Assembly: GCF_032594355.1 (NCBI RefSeq)
Contig: NZ_CP131061.1
Location: 744,001 to 808,000, forward strand
Source: Methanolapillus ohkumae
GTDB taxonomy: Archaea > Halobacteriota > Methanosarcinia > Methanosarcinales > Methanosarcinaceae
DNA length: 64,000 bases
Direction of reading: 5' to 3'
Shown here piece after piece: positions 8,381 to 17,881 of this stretch (within the stretch, counting starts at the first letter, position 1; every line of letters starts with the position of its first letter). The position numbers were made by a program, and so were the translations under genes. A model generated the notes under the pieces. The model was not told where the DNA came from and made no database searches. It was given only the letters and a program-made list of their open reading frames with translations.

Positions 8381-10003
8381 ATGCAACTTACGGAATCTCA
8401 AATCACGAAACACGACAAAGTTTTTGGAAAAATCATGGAAGCGACTGTATTTTTAACGGGCGTGCAATTAAAACGCGCCGAGACTTTAAAACTGGAAGCG
8501 GGAATCAATAAAATAACTTTTGGCGGGATTTCGGAATCGATTTATACGGAAAGTGTAACGGCGGCGGTCGATCATGATTGTCACATCTTATCGTTTTCCC
8601 CTCAAATGCGATCTGTTTCGGATGCATCGGGTGCCGGACGCATCGTGGAACTGCTCAAAAAGAAAAAAGACTTGGAGCTTCAAACCCGAAAAATCGAAAG
8701 CCGAATATACGTATGCGAGCAAGAGCGGGAGCTTTTGGAAATCAATCGGGTGGTGGCCGGCAAAAACGGACTTCGAGCGGATGAACTCAAAGAAACCATG
8801 GATTATTTCAAATCCAAGCTGACGGAAATTGAAAATGAAAAAATCGATCTTCGTCCCCAACTGGAAGAATTGCGGGACCAAATCCGAAAAATAGAATATG
8901 AAGTCGGCAGCAGCACGGTCAAAAAGAATGAATTTGAAGTGGATGTCGAAATTTTTGCGCCGGCTGCCGTTACGGCAACGGCGACTCTTTCTTATTTCCA
9001 CAAAGAAGCCGGCTGGACGCCTTATTATGACATTCGGGCGGATGATATCAAAAATCCGGTTACGCTTCAATTCAAATCTTTTGTGCGTCAGCGAACCGGA
9101 GAAGATTGGGAAGACGTGAAATTGGTGCTGTCGACCGGAAATCCGTCTCTGTCGGGAACATTGCCGGAATTGATGCCTTGGTATGTTGATTTTGAGCAGC
9201 CGTGTCCGGCGCCGGAGCCGCTTAGAGACTTGCGAAAAACAGCGGCTTATCAATCTTTCAATCGGCCGGTGGAGAGTGAAATAAAAATGGGTGACGCTTG
9301 CTTAAAACAAATGAAAGAATCGGATTCATACATGGAGGATATCGACGGTGCCGATGAATTTTATGAGGTGCCGCAAACGATTTCGTCCAACAATTTGACC
9401 GGCGTCGATTATGAGTTGCCGGCACTTTATACGATTCCGTCGTCTTATGATGAAAAGCCGGTGGAAATCAAATCTCACCGGCTGAGTGCGGAATTTAAAT
9501 ATTACAGCATCCGGAAATTGGAAAAAGATGTCTTTTTGGTGGCGTCCGTTTCGGATTGGACCGATCTCAATCTTTTGGAAGGGAATGCGAATATTTTCTT
9601 TGAAGGCAAATATGTCGGCAAATCGTACATCGACCCGCGGCGGGCCGGTGAACTTATTCAATTGTCTTTGGGAAGAGATCCGGGTGTCATTGTCACCCGC
9701 ATCAAAGGAAAAGATATGACGGAGAAGAGTTTGATGGGCGGCAACAACAAAATTACCAAAGAATGGACTCTGACTGTGAAAAACACAAAAGGACAAACGA
9801 TTGAAATTGAAGTTTTTGATCAGTTGCCGGTTTCCGTCAACAAAGCCATCACGATTGAGGCAGTCAATGTTTCCGGCGCGGAACATGACAAAGACACCGG
9901 AAAATTGGTTTGGAATCTGACATTGGATGCCGGAAAATCCAAATCCATGACGGTTAAATACGTCGCAGCTTACCCGAAAAATAAGATTGTGGTTTTGGAT
10001 TAA
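8381..10003 (+). CDS. DUF4139 domain protein (mucoidy inhibitor MuiA-like)
   Basis: A 540-aa protein with an N-terminal DUF4140 region (EATVFLTGVQLKRAETLKLEAGINKI), a central coiled coil (about 90-185) and a C-terminal DUF4139 beta-rich region (SYFHKEAGWTPYYDIRADD, FVRQRTGEDWEDVKLVLSTGNPS, DQLPVSVNKAITIE). The family is widespread and biochemically undefined. No signal peptide is seen, so it is probably cytoplasmic. Start ATG has GGAG seven nucleotides upstream. It is monocistronic and convergent with the nucleotidyltransferase at 10226-11401. Confidence 0.88.
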   Translation: MQLTESQITKHDKVFGKIMEATVFLTGVQLKRAETLKLEAGINKITFGGISESIYTESVTAAVDHDCHILSFSPQMRSVSDASGAGRIVELLKKKKDLELQTRKIESRIYVCEQERELLEINRVVAGKNGLRADELKETMDYFKSKLTEIENEKIDLRPQLEELRDQIRKIEYEVGSSTVKKNEFEVDVEIFAPAAVTATATLSYFHKEAGWTPYYDIRADDIKNPVTLQFKSFVRQRTGEDWEDVKLVLSTGNPSLSGTLPELMPWYVDFEQPCPAPEPLRDLRKTAAYQSFNRPVESEIKMGDACLKQMKESDSYMEDIDGADEFYEVPQTISSNNLTGVDYELPALYTIPSSYDEKPVEIKSHRLSAEFKYYSIRKLEKDVFLVASVSDWTDLNLLEGNANIFFEGKYVGKSYIDPRRAGELIQLSLGRDPGVIVTRIKGKDMTEKSLMGGNNKITKEWTLTVKNTKGQTIEIEVFDQLPVSVNKAITIEAVNVSGAEHDKDTGKLVWNLTLDAGKSKSMTVKYVAAYPKNKIVVLD

Positions 10004-10080
10004 GGTTGAATAAAAACGGTTCAATCACCATCGGAATTAAAAAATAAAAATATGGTTTTGGATTCCTCCAAAACCTCTTT

Positions 10081-10162
10081 TTTTAAAAAATAGATTTAAA
10101 CGGCCGCAATTCAATTTTTAAAAAATAGATTTAAACGGCCGCAATTCAATTTTTAAAAAACG
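10081..10162. repeat. 35-bp tandem duplication
   Basis: A 35-bp unit containing TTTAAACGGCCGCAATTC is present twice exactly, with the start of a third copy (TTTTAAAAAA). It lies in the gap between two convergent genes. Confidence 0.85.
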
Positions 10163-10184
10163 GGTTTCTAAAAATTAGGATCTG

Positions 10185-10210
10185 AATCCTTGTTTTTTAT
10201 AACAAGGATT
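10185..10210. terminator. Bidirectional hairpin between convergent genes
   Basis: AATCCTTGTT (10185-10194) pairs exactly with AACAAGGATT (10201-10210) around a TTTTAT loop. It lies just past the 3' end of the minus-strand nucleotidyltransferase and 180 nt past the DUF4139 gene. No long T-run, so function is inferred from position. Confidence 0.45.
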
Positions 10211-10225
10211 ATGACCCCTTCATTT

Positions 10226-11401
10226 TTATGAACCATTGACTTGAGTGTCGTATTTTTCATTCAAAACGTCTTCCGTCACGTGCGTATCTTTTTGAATCGT
10301 GACTTCGGGCCATAATTTGACGCCGGAATGGATGGTGGCACCGTCTTTTATTTTCGCGTCCGGGCCGATAATGGTTCCGTTTTCCAGGCTGCAATTTTCT
10401 CCGATTTTTGCGTCGCTGTCCACAATCGCGCCGGAAAGTGTTGTTTTGTTGCCGATTTTTGTCCCGTCAAACACGTAAGACGCCAAAATTTTGACATCAT
10501 TTCCGATGATGCAATTGGATCCGATTACGGAATACGGGCCGATGAGAACACGCTCCCCGATTTTTGTATTTTCGCCGATAATCACGGGGCCGACAACCGA
10601 TGAATCTTTACCGATGGACACATGCGTTCCGACCCGAATGGGTCCCGCGATTTTGCCGCTGGACGCAAAGTCGCCTTCCAAAATGGTTTCGGACATGCTG
10701 TCCAACATCCACTTCTGAGCGGAACGGTAAGCGCTTGCGCTTCCGACATCTGTCCATCTTCCACGAACCAAAATTCCGTTGATGCGTTCATTTTTGGACA
10801 AAATTTTCGGGAATAAATCCTTGGCAAAATCGTACTTTTGATTTTTGGGAATTTCCTGAAAGATTTCAGGACTGCACACATAAATTCCGGTGCTGGCCAA
10901 ATTACTGAAAATTTCACCGGGTTTGGGTTTTTCCAAGAACCGCAAAATTCGGTTGTCAATGGCCATATCGGCAATACCAAATTCGCGCGGATCGTCAATT
11001 GACAGGAGCCCGATGGTGATAAGCGCATCGTTTTGTTGATGGAAACGGTACATTTCCCGCAAGTTCAGCGTCATGACGTGGTCGCCGCCAAGGACCATAA
11101 ACGGCTCATCGCCGATGAGGTCTTGAGCGTTTTTTACACTGCCGGCCGTTCCGAGTTTGTCTTTTTCGTAAACGTAATCGATGTGGACGCCATACATGCT
11201 GCCGTCGCCGAGTTCCTCCTCAATTTCATTGCCCATGTAGCCGAGCGTTAAAATAATGTCATTGAATCCTTCGTTGGACAAATGTTCAATGAGATGAAGG
11301 ACAGACGGCTTGTTTAAAATCGGGATGGATGGCTTAGGACGCCGAAAAGTCAATGGGCGCAGGCGTGTGCCTGTTCCGCCGCACATAATACACGCTTTCA
11401 T
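10226..11401 (-). CDS. Nucleotide-sugar pyrophosphorylase with left-handed beta-helix tail
   Basis: A 391-aa sugar-phosphate nucleotidyltransferase. The N-terminal catalytic domain has the GGTGTRLRPLT signature (residues 8-18), then KPSIPILNKP and LGGDH (metal/substrate site). From about residue 245 there are hexapeptide-type repeats (IGKDSSVVGPVIIGENTKIG and following), which form a left-handed beta-helix as in GlmU and GDP-mannose pyrophosphorylases. The exact sugar is not readable; mannose-1-phosphate or glucose-1-phosphate is plausible. It would supply activated sugar for surface glycans or S-layer glycosylation. Monocistronic. Confidence 0.88.
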   Translation of the reverse strand: MKACIMCGGTGTRLRPLTFRRPKPSIPILNKPSVLHLIEHLSNEGFNDIILTLGYMGNEIEEELGDGSMYGVHIDYVYEKDKLGTAGSVKNAQDLIGDEPFMVLGGDHVMTLNLREMYRFHQQNDALITIGLLSIDDPREFGIADMAIDNRILRFLEKPKPGEIFSNLASTGIYVCSPEIFQEIPKNQKYDFAKDLFPKILSKNERINGILVRGRWTDVGSASAYRSAQKWMLDSMSETILEGDFASSGKIAGPIRVGTHVSIGKDSSVVGPVIIGENTKIGERVLIGPYSVIGSNCIIGNDVKILASYVFDGTKIGNKTTLSGAIVDSDAKIGENCSLENGTIIGPDAKIKDGATIHSGVKLWPEVTIQKDTHVTEDVLNEKYDTQVNGS

Positions 11402-11622
11402 ACATATGAAAACCGCTTCAATGTTTATAAATTCTTTTTTATTTTAACGCCGAAAAAAAAGAAAAAAGGGCAAAAACCCTTTATTTCTTTAAGGCGGTTT
11501 ATGATGAAAAGTGTTTTTTTCGATTGTGAAAAACAGGAATGTGAAAAACACAACGTAAGCATGATGTGTAATCATAAAAATAGGGTTTGTAAAACGGTTT
11601 TTTAATTTTTGGAGGTTTTAGA

Positions 11623-13653
11623 TTGGAATCAAGTTTTAGATTGGAATCAAGTTTAAGTTTGGGAATTGATGCGGGCGGAACTTATACGGATGCGGCCATC
11701 GTGGATTTGGACGGCCGCCTCATCATTGAGTCTCAAAAAGCGCTCACGACTTATCCGGATCCGCTCGGCGGTATTTCTTCGGTTTTGGATCAATTAAATC
11801 CGGAATCCTTAAAAAAAGTCAAATTACTTTCGGTGTCGACAACCTTTGCGACCAATACCATTCTTGAAAAAAACGGGGCATCGGTTGCGCTTATTTTGGT
11901 CGGGACTCAAAAAATTCCGGAGATTTTGAAAGACAATTGCGTAGTCGTGACCGGCGGGCACAATTACCGCGGCAAGGAAAATGAAGAATTGGATTTGGAG
12001 GCCGTGGAAAAGTATGTCCTTCGTGTCAAAGACCAAGTGTCGGCGTTTGCGGTCTCTTCTTTTTACAGCATTTTAAATCCGGAACATGAAATCCGGGTGA
12101 AAGAAAAAATTAGGCAGCTGACGGGATATCCGGTGGTGTGCGGGCATGAACTGGCGCATGCGCTGGGGGCGTATGAGCGTGGAATTACCGCTTATTTAAA
12201 TGCGGCGCTTTTGCCGGTCGCAAAAAAGTTTTTGGATGCGATTTTGGTTGAAATTGGTCGCCGTGGGATGGATGTAAAAACCACCATGCTCAAATGTAAC
12301 GGGGCAGTCGCTCTTTTTTCCGAAGTTATGGAAAAACCGGTGGAGACGATTTTTTCAGGCCCGGCAGCAAGCGTTCTTGGGGCTTCCTTTTTGTCGGGGC
12401 GGGAGACGTGTATCGCAATTGATGTCGGGGGCACCAGTACGGATGTGTCGATGATTGCGGACAAAATCCCCAAAATTTCGGATTTGGGCGCAACGGTCGG
12501 TGGCTGGAAAACAAAAGTGCGTGCGATCCGAATGGAAACAACCGCAATGGGCGGGGACAGCCACATTTGGATGGATGTGCCCTCCGTTTTAGACGCCCGC
12601 TTTTCTCATCTTAAAATCGGACCGAGACGAGTTATTCCGCTTTGCCGTGCGGTTCTGATGTATCCGTCTCTTTTGGAAACGATTCAAAAGCATTGGGTGC
12701 CGCATAATCAGCTTCTCAACGAATTTACCCAGCCGACAACCCTGGTTCTTAAAAGCGGATATCCGCCGGTGAATTTGTCAAAAGAGGAAATGGACACATA
12801 CAACAAAATCGGAGAAGTCCCCCGGTTTTTGAGTGATTTGACGTGGGAGTCGGACTACATTCCATTTGACCAAATCGAGCGGTTGGTCAACAAGCGGCTG
12901 GTTCAGGTAATCGGGCTTACCCCGACGGATTTGCTTCACGTGACGGGCGACTTTATGGAATGGGATGCGGATGCGTCGGCCGCCGGCGCCAAGGCGGTTG
13001 CGGATTTGTTGAACATGACCAAAGAGGATTTTTGTAAAAATCTGAAAAAGAAGTTTGCGCGAACGATGGCACGGGAATTGATTTATTTCATGGATGACAC
13101 GTTTTCCCGGGAACAGTTGGATCTTTTCTTAGACAAAGATTTATCCAAAAATCCGTTTGAGATGACGGATGTAAATGAGTTTGGGAAAAAACATTTGCGG
13201 TTTAAAATTGATATTCCGGTGGTATTAATCGGCGCACCCGTCCGTTGTTTTATGGAGGAGCTCTCCGAATGCATTGAGGCGGAAATTATCGCGCCCGACC
13301 ATTATGAGGTCGGAAATGCGGTCGGTTGCCTTGCCGGAAAATTAGCGAAGCGGGTGGAAATTCAAATTGAGGTGCAGTCGATGGAAGATGAAACCGGTTA
13401 TCATGAAAAAAATTTCATTTTCCACACGGTGGAGGGCGAAAAGACATTTTCCGTCAAATCGGATGCGATTCGTTCCGCGGAATACTTTTCCAAAAATGAA
13501 ATCATCCAATACATGAAAGAAAACAAAATCCGGGAAGAAGATATTGAATTTAAAGTCCGGACCAAAGAATTGGTGTCGGATCCCCGGCGCCCGCCGGTTC
13601 AAATTCATGTGGTGGCGGAAGGTTTTGCCGAAAATAAAATCAATCTTGATTGA
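11623..13653 (+). CDS. Hydantoinase/oxoprolinase family protein
   Basis: A 676-aa ASKHA-fold protein of the HyuA/oxoprolinase type. The N-terminal phosphate-binding motif is LGIDAGGTYTDAAIVD, a second is CIAIDVGGTSTDVSMI, and VSTTFATNTILEKNGA is also family-typical. Related enzymes open cyclic amides with ATP; the methanogen substrate is unknown. The start is TTG at 11623 with GGAGG upstream. The first 18 nt are duplicated (AGATTGGAATCAAGTTT twice), giving RLESS-type repetition and a second possible TTG start at 11641. No hydantoinase B subunit is adjacent. Confidence 0.88.
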   Translation: MESSFRLESSLSLGIDAGGTYTDAAIVDLDGRLIIESQKALTTYPDPLGGISSVLDQLNPESLKKVKLLSVSTTFATNTILEKNGASVALILVGTQKIPEILKDNCVVVTGGHNYRGKENEELDLEAVEKYVLRVKDQVSAFAVSSFYSILNPEHEIRVKEKIRQLTGYPVVCGHELAHALGAYERGITAYLNAALLPVAKKFLDAILVEIGRRGMDVKTTMLKCNGAVALFSEVMEKPVETIFSGPAASVLGASFLSGRETCIAIDVGGTSTDVSMIADKIPKISDLGATVGGWKTKVRAIRMETTAMGGDSHIWMDVPSVLDARFSHLKIGPRRVIPLCRAVLMYPSLLETIQKHWVPHNQLLNEFTQPTTLVLKSGYPPVNLSKEEMDTYNKIGEVPRFLSDLTWESDYIPFDQIERLVNKRLVQVIGLTPTDLLHVTGDFMEWDADASAAGAKAVADLLNMTKEDFCKNLKKKFARTMARELIYFMDDTFSREQLDLFLDKDLSKNPFEMTDVNEFGKKHLRFKIDIPVVLIGAPVRCFMEELSECIEAEIIAPDHYEVGNAVGCLAGKLAKRVEIQIEVQSMEDETGYHEKNFIFHTVEGEKTFSVKSDAIRSAEYFSKNEIIQYMKENKIREEDIEFKVRTKELVSDPRRPPVQIHVVAEGFAENKINLD

Positions 13654-13674
13654 GGTTTTTTCCTCATTTTTTTT
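13651..13674 (+). terminator. Terminator overlapping the hydantoinase-family stop codon
   Basis: TGAGG (13651-13655, including the TGA stop) pairs with CCTCA (13662-13666), followed by eight T. Confidence 0.6.
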
Positions 13675-13681
13675 CGTGCCG

Positions 13682-13713
13682 GTGCCGCCGTGCGCGTTAT
13701 GGCGACACATTTT
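13682..13713 (+). repeat. Dispersed GCGCGTTATGGCGACACAT repeat, copy 2
   Basis: Shares TGCGCGTTATGGCGACACATT with the copy at 27309-27345 and its core with copies at 2331 and 60204. It lies about 100 bp upstream of a long hairpin, the same arrangement as at 27.3 and 60.2 kb. Confidence 0.6.
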
Positions 13714-13780
13714 CGATGACTGAATCAAAACCCGGAGGACATTTTTTGAGCCGGCGGCACATTTTAGAAACGATTGTCAT

Positions 13781-13862
13781 TTTTCCAATCCAAGAAAACC
13801 GTCCCGATTCAATCAGATGCGCTCGCATCTGATTGAATCGGATTATCATTATGAATCGATAT
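13781..13862 (+). repeat. Long hairpin element, copy B
   Basis: Left flank CCAATCCAAGAAAACC, then an 18-bp perfect stem (13804-13821 with 13824-13841; tip GATGCG/CGCATC, loop CT), then a small palindrome TCATTATGA and CGATAT. Same order of parts as the elements at 44659, 47416 (inverted) and 60436 (inverted). Confidence 0.7.
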
Positions 13863-13878
13863 GTGCGGTAAAACAGAC

Positions 13879-13936
13879 GCAGCAAACTGTCAACACCGGA
13901 TGCAGCGAACTGTCAACACCAGACGCAGCGAACTGT
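13879..13936. repeat. 23-bp tandem repeat GCAGCGAACTGTCAACACC
   Basis: Two and a half copies of a 23-bp unit beginning GCAGCRAACTGTCAACACC. A related GCAGCAACTGTCAA box occurs beside the hairpin at 47.4 kb. Confidence 0.75.
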
Positions 13937-14197
13937 AAAATTATAATCCGGCGCAACCATTTTAAATTTAAAAACATGACAAAATTCATCCGCCGTTTTT
14001 GTACAAATCTTTAAAAATTTGCAGTCCTAACGCGCGCACGCCGCCGCCCCAAAAAGCAAAGAAGTGAAAAAAACGGAAAAAATGAAAAATACAAAAAAAT
14101 GAAAAAAATATAAAAAAGAGAATTAAGTTTAAAAAAAGCCGGCAAACAAGCCCTTTTCAAACTTTTAAGGTTTTATTCTTTTTCATCTTTATTTGAC

Positions 14198-15361
14198 TTA
14201 ATCGGAATCCAGAGCATCTTTGACTTTTCCAAAGAATCCTTTGTCCTTCTTTCCTTTTCCTTTAGAGCCGGAGGTGGCGGGCAAGCCTGAAATTTTGGCG
14301 TATTGCTCCAAAAGCTCTCTTTGTTCCTTGGATAATTTTTTCGGAATTTCCAGGTTCACGGTCACGAATTGGTCGCCGACGGATTTGCTGTTTACACGCG
14401 GGAACCCTTTTCCTTTCAGGCGGAAAGTGCTTCCGGTTTGTGTCCCTTCTGGAATCGTCATCGTCACGTCGCCGCCCATGGTCTTGACCGTCACATCGGC
14501 GCCAAGAGCCGCTTGGACAAAATTCACGTGAATGTTGGTGTAAACATTATCGCCTTCGCGGGTGAAATAATTGTCTTGGTCCACCCGAATCACAACATAT
14601 AAATCTCCGGCCGGCGCGCCCACATCACCCGAATTTCCTTCTCCCGGATAGCGAATCCGCATGCCGTTATCAGAGCCGGGTGGAATGGTCACGGAAATCT
14701 TTTTGGTCTCTTTTGTTTTTCCTTTTCCGGAACATTTCGGGCAGGGGGTTTCAATTTTTTGGCCCGTGCCACCGCAAACCGGACATGACGACTGGGAAAT
14801 CATATTCCCAAACGGCGTTCGCATGGTTTTTGCAACCACTCCCGAACCGCGGCATTCCGGACAGGTTTTCGGGCTGGTTCCCGGTTTTGCGCCCGAGCCG
14901 GAACACGTGTCACAAGTGATGATTTTTGGGACGTCGATGGAAACGGTTTTTCCGGCATAAGCATCGGCAAAAGAGATCCGGATGTCGTATTGAAGGTCCC
15001 CGCCTCTTTGAGGACCGCGTCGCCGGCTGTTCCCGCCAAACCCGCCGCCAAAAATATTTCCGAAAATGTCGCCGAAAATATCTCCAAAGTCGCTGAAGTC
15101 GGCGCCTCTGAAAATGTCTTCGGTCGAATACCTGTTGTCAAATCCGGAATGTCCGAATTTGTCATAGGTCGACCGCTTTTCCGTATCCGATAAGACAGCA
15201 TACGCTTCCGAAATTTCCTTAAATTTTTCTTCCGCGTCGGGAGAATCGTTCCGGTCCGGATGGTATTCCATTGCCAATTTCCGGTATTTCTTTTTAATTT
15301 CATCCTCGGATGCATCTTTTGAGACACCGAGAATTTCATAATAATCTCTTTTTGTTGCCAT
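14198..15361 (-). CDS. dnaJ: Chaperone protein DnaJ (Hsp40)
   Basis: A 387-aa type I DnaJ. It has a J domain at residues 5-70 with the HPD triad (YHPDRND), a Gly/Phe-rich linker, four CxxCxGxG zinc motifs (CDTCSGSG, CPECRGSG, CPVCGGTG, CPKCSGKG) and the C-terminal substrate-binding domain. It stimulates the ATPase of DnaK and delivers substrates. It follows dnaK on the same strand, but the 522-nt gap with its own repeats suggests a separate promoter. Start ATG with AGGA upstream. Confidence 0.96.
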   Translation of the reverse strand: MATKRDYYEILGVSKDASEDEIKKKYRKLAMEYHPDRNDSPDAEEKFKEISEAYAVLSDTEKRSTYDKFGHSGFDNRYSTEDIFRGADFSDFGDIFGDIFGNIFGGGFGGNSRRRGPQRGGDLQYDIRISFADAYAGKTVSIDVPKIITCDTCSGSGAKPGTSPKTCPECRGSGVVAKTMRTPFGNMISQSSCPVCGGTGQKIETPCPKCSGKGKTKETKKISVTIPPGSDNGMRIRYPGEGNSGDVGAPAGDLYVVIRVDQDNYFTREGDNVYTNIHVNFVQAALGADVTVKTMGGDVTMTIPEGTQTGSTFRLKGKGFPRVNSKSVGDQFVTVNLEIPKKLSKEQRELLEQYAKISGLPATSGSKGKGKKDKGFFGKVKDALDSD

Positions 15362-15883
15362 AAAAATCCTTTTTCAATGAATTAAAACGAATAGAATGAT
15401 AACGATAATGAATTGTCCTGTAAAATACGGTTGTAACATACGGTTGTAACATACGGTAATGTAACATACGGTTGTAACAAACGGTTGTAACAAACGGTTG
15501 TAGCAAATGGTAATGTAATAAATAACGGGATGTGATGAATGGATGAATATTAATCATGAAAGTCAAATAAATTCAAATTAATGAAATAAAAATGATACAT
15601 ATAGATACCGTAATATAAAGCATCCGATAAAAGCATTTTTGATTTTTTTGATAAAAAAAGGAACACACATGTCTGCCGAAAAGCTGTCATGAATGTTCCT
15701 CTTTGGTGTGTTTTGTGGTTTATTTATGGAGTTTTTCCGTATGGGGTTGCCGTTTTTTATTTTTATTCTTTATTTTTTTCGTTTTTCGGGGTTTTTCAAA
15801 TGGGTTGGTTTTGAACCGGTTTTATAAATCGGTCAATGGGATTTTTTATTGATTTTTTATTGATTATTTTTGATTATCTGTTA
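15362..15883. other. dnaK-dnaJ intergenic region with tandem repeat
   Basis: At 15424-15520 a degenerate 13-20-bp repeat based on GGTTGTAACATAC/AAC occurs about six times, close to the dnaJ start. At 15660-15715 GGAACACAC and GTGTGTT, plus GGAACA/TGTTCC, can form alternative hairpins just downstream of dnaK, possibly its terminator. No gene is visible. Confidence 0.6.
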
Positions 15884-17722
15884 TTATTTTTTGTCTTCAT
15901 ATTCGGCATCGACGACAGTGTCTTCTACTTTTCCGCCGGCGCTTTGTTGTTGTTGCGCGGCTTCGGATGCTTTTTTGTAGATGGCTTCGGAAATCGGGTA
16001 AACAGCTTGTTCCAGTTTTTCCGTCTTGCTCTTGATGAGTTCCACGTCCGAACCGCTGTTTAAGGCAGACCGAAGTTCGGCAACGGCTTCTTCGACGGCT
16101 TTCTTTTGATCGTCCGTCACTTCCACAACATCACCGGCTTGGGTCACCGCTTTTTCGGCGGCGTTAATTAAAGATTCGGCATTGTTGCGGATTTCGATTT
16201 CTTCTTTCTTCTTCCGGTCTTCGTCGGCGTGAAGTTCGGCATCCTTGACCATGCGTTTAATTTCTTCTTCGGACAATCCGCCCGGCTTTTGAATGGTGAT
16301 GGATTGTTTCTTTCCGGTTCCAAGATCCTTGGCGCCGACATGCAAAATTCCGTTGGCGTCAATGTCAAAGGTCACTTCAATTTGCGGAATACCGCGCGGT
16401 GCCGGCGGGATTCCGTCCAGGATAAATCTTCCCAGCGTTTTGTTACCGGATGCCACACTGCGTTCTCCTTGGAGAACGTGGATTTCAACAGACGTTTGGT
16501 TGTCGCCGGCCGTTGAAAATATTTGGCTTTTCTTGGTCGGAATGGTTGTGTTTCTCTCAATGAGCGGGGTTGACACGCCGCCGAGGGTTTCAATTCCCAA
16601 GGTGAGTGGAATGACGTCGAGGAGAAGCACATCTTTGATTTCTCCGGACAAAACGCCGGCTTGAATCGCGGCGCCGACAGCGACGGCTTCGTCCGGGTTA
16701 ATGTTTTTGTACGGTTTTTTGCTCGTGAATTTCTCAATCAAGTCGACAACGGCCGGCATTCTTGTGGAACCACCGACTAAGATCACTTTGTCAATTTTGT
16801 CAATGGATAATTTGGAGTCGCCTAAGGCCTGTTTTAAGGACACGGTGGTCTTTTCCAACAAGTCCGCGGTCATTTTCTCGAATTGAGCCCGGGTCAAGTC
16901 CGCATCCATGTGGAGTTGGTCGCCGTCGGGTCCAAGCGCGATGAACGGTAAATTGATGTTGGTACTGGTCACGCCGGAGAGTTCGATTTTGGCTTTTTCG
17001 GCCGCGTCTTTTAAGCGTTGAAGGGCAGCCAAGTCTTTGGACAAATCCACGCCGTGGGATTTTTTAAATTCCGCGACAAGATGGTCGACAATGCGGTTGT
17101 CAAAGTCGTCACCGCCGAGGCGGGTGTCTCCGCTGGTGGCCAATACTTCAAAGATTCCGTCGCCGAGTTCCAAAATGGACACGTCAAACGTTCCGCCGCC
17201 CAAGTCGTAAACCAATATTTTTTGGTCTTTGGACCCCTCTTCTTTGTCCAGTCCATAAGCCAATGCGGCAGCGGTCGGTTCGTTGATGATACGAAGGACC
17301 TCCAGGCCCGCAATCTTTCCGGCGTCTTTGGTGGCTTGCCGTTGTGCGTCGTTAAAGTAGGCCGGAACGGTGATGACCGCTTGGGTGATGGTTTCTCCCA
17401 AGTAGGCTTCAGCATCCGCTTTTAATTTTTGAAGAATCATAGAAGAGACTTCTTGCGGAGTGTATGGTTTTCCGCCAAGAGTCACGCGGTAATTGGCGTC
17501 GCCCATATGTCTTTTTATAGATTGGACAGTGTTTTGGGAGTTGGAAACCGCTTGTCTTTTTGCGATTTGTCCGACAAGTCTTTCTCCTTTTTTAGAGAAG
17601 CCGACAACAGACGGAGTTGTCCGGGCACCTTCCGCATTGGGAAGAACTGTCGGCTCGCCGCCTTCCATAATTGCCATACAAGAGTTGGTTGTACCAAGGT
17701 CTATTCCTAAAATTTTTGCCAT
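15884..17722 (-). CDS. dnaK: Chaperone protein DnaK (Hsp70)
   Basis: A 612-aa Hsp70. It shows GIDLGTTNSCMAI at the N-terminus, the phosphate motifs VYDLGGGTFDVSIL and VILVGGSTRMPAV, the interdomain linker region DVLLLDVIPLTLGIET, and a Gln-rich tail ending EYEDKK. It is the ATP-dependent folding chaperone acting with DnaJ and GrpE. The ATG follows an AGGTGA site. It is 159 nt from grpE on the same strand. Archaeal dnaK operons are considered to be of bacterial origin; nothing here points to a recent transfer. Confidence 0.97.
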   Translation of the reverse strand: MAKILGIDLGTTNSCMAIMEGGEPTVLPNAEGARTTPSVVGFSKKGERLVGQIAKRQAVSNSQNTVQSIKRHMGDANYRVTLGGKPYTPQEVSSMILQKLKADAEAYLGETITQAVITVPAYFNDAQRQATKDAGKIAGLEVLRIINEPTAAALAYGLDKEEGSKDQKILVYDLGGGTFDVSILELGDGIFEVLATSGDTRLGGDDFDNRIVDHLVAEFKKSHGVDLSKDLAALQRLKDAAEKAKIELSGVTSTNINLPFIALGPDGDQLHMDADLTRAQFEKMTADLLEKTTVSLKQALGDSKLSIDKIDKVILVGGSTRMPAVVDLIEKFTSKKPYKNINPDEAVAVGAAIQAGVLSGEIKDVLLLDVIPLTLGIETLGGVSTPLIERNTTIPTKKSQIFSTAGDNQTSVEIHVLQGERSVASGNKTLGRFILDGIPPAPRGIPQIEVTFDIDANGILHVGAKDLGTGKKQSITIQKPGGLSEEEIKRMVKDAELHADEDRKKKEEIEIRNNAESLINAAEKAVTQAGDVVEVTDDQKKAVEEAVAELRSALNSGSDVELIKSKTEKLEQAVYPISEAIYKKASEAAQQQQSAGGKVEDTVVDAEYEDKK

Positions 17723-17881
17723 ATTTATTCACCTGTTGTTGAATTTTATTTGGATTATTGTTTTGTCAAGTTTCGTAATGAATTTTAATTTTGTAAGATA
17801 TGTGATTATTTTGATTTTTATTTCTGAACTTCTTATTTTTATTTCTGAACTTCTTATTTTTATTTTTCGGCTTTTTTCGAT

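Larger units (their letters stand above)
13654..14197. other. Intergenic region with dispersed elements
   Basis: The 544-nt convergent gap holds a copy of the GCGCGTTATGGCG repeat (13682), one long hairpin element (13781-13862), a 23-bp tandem repeat (13879-13936), and a further GC-rich ACGCGCGCACGCCGCCGCC patch at about 14029-14047, then A-rich filler. No gene is credible. Confidence 0.7.
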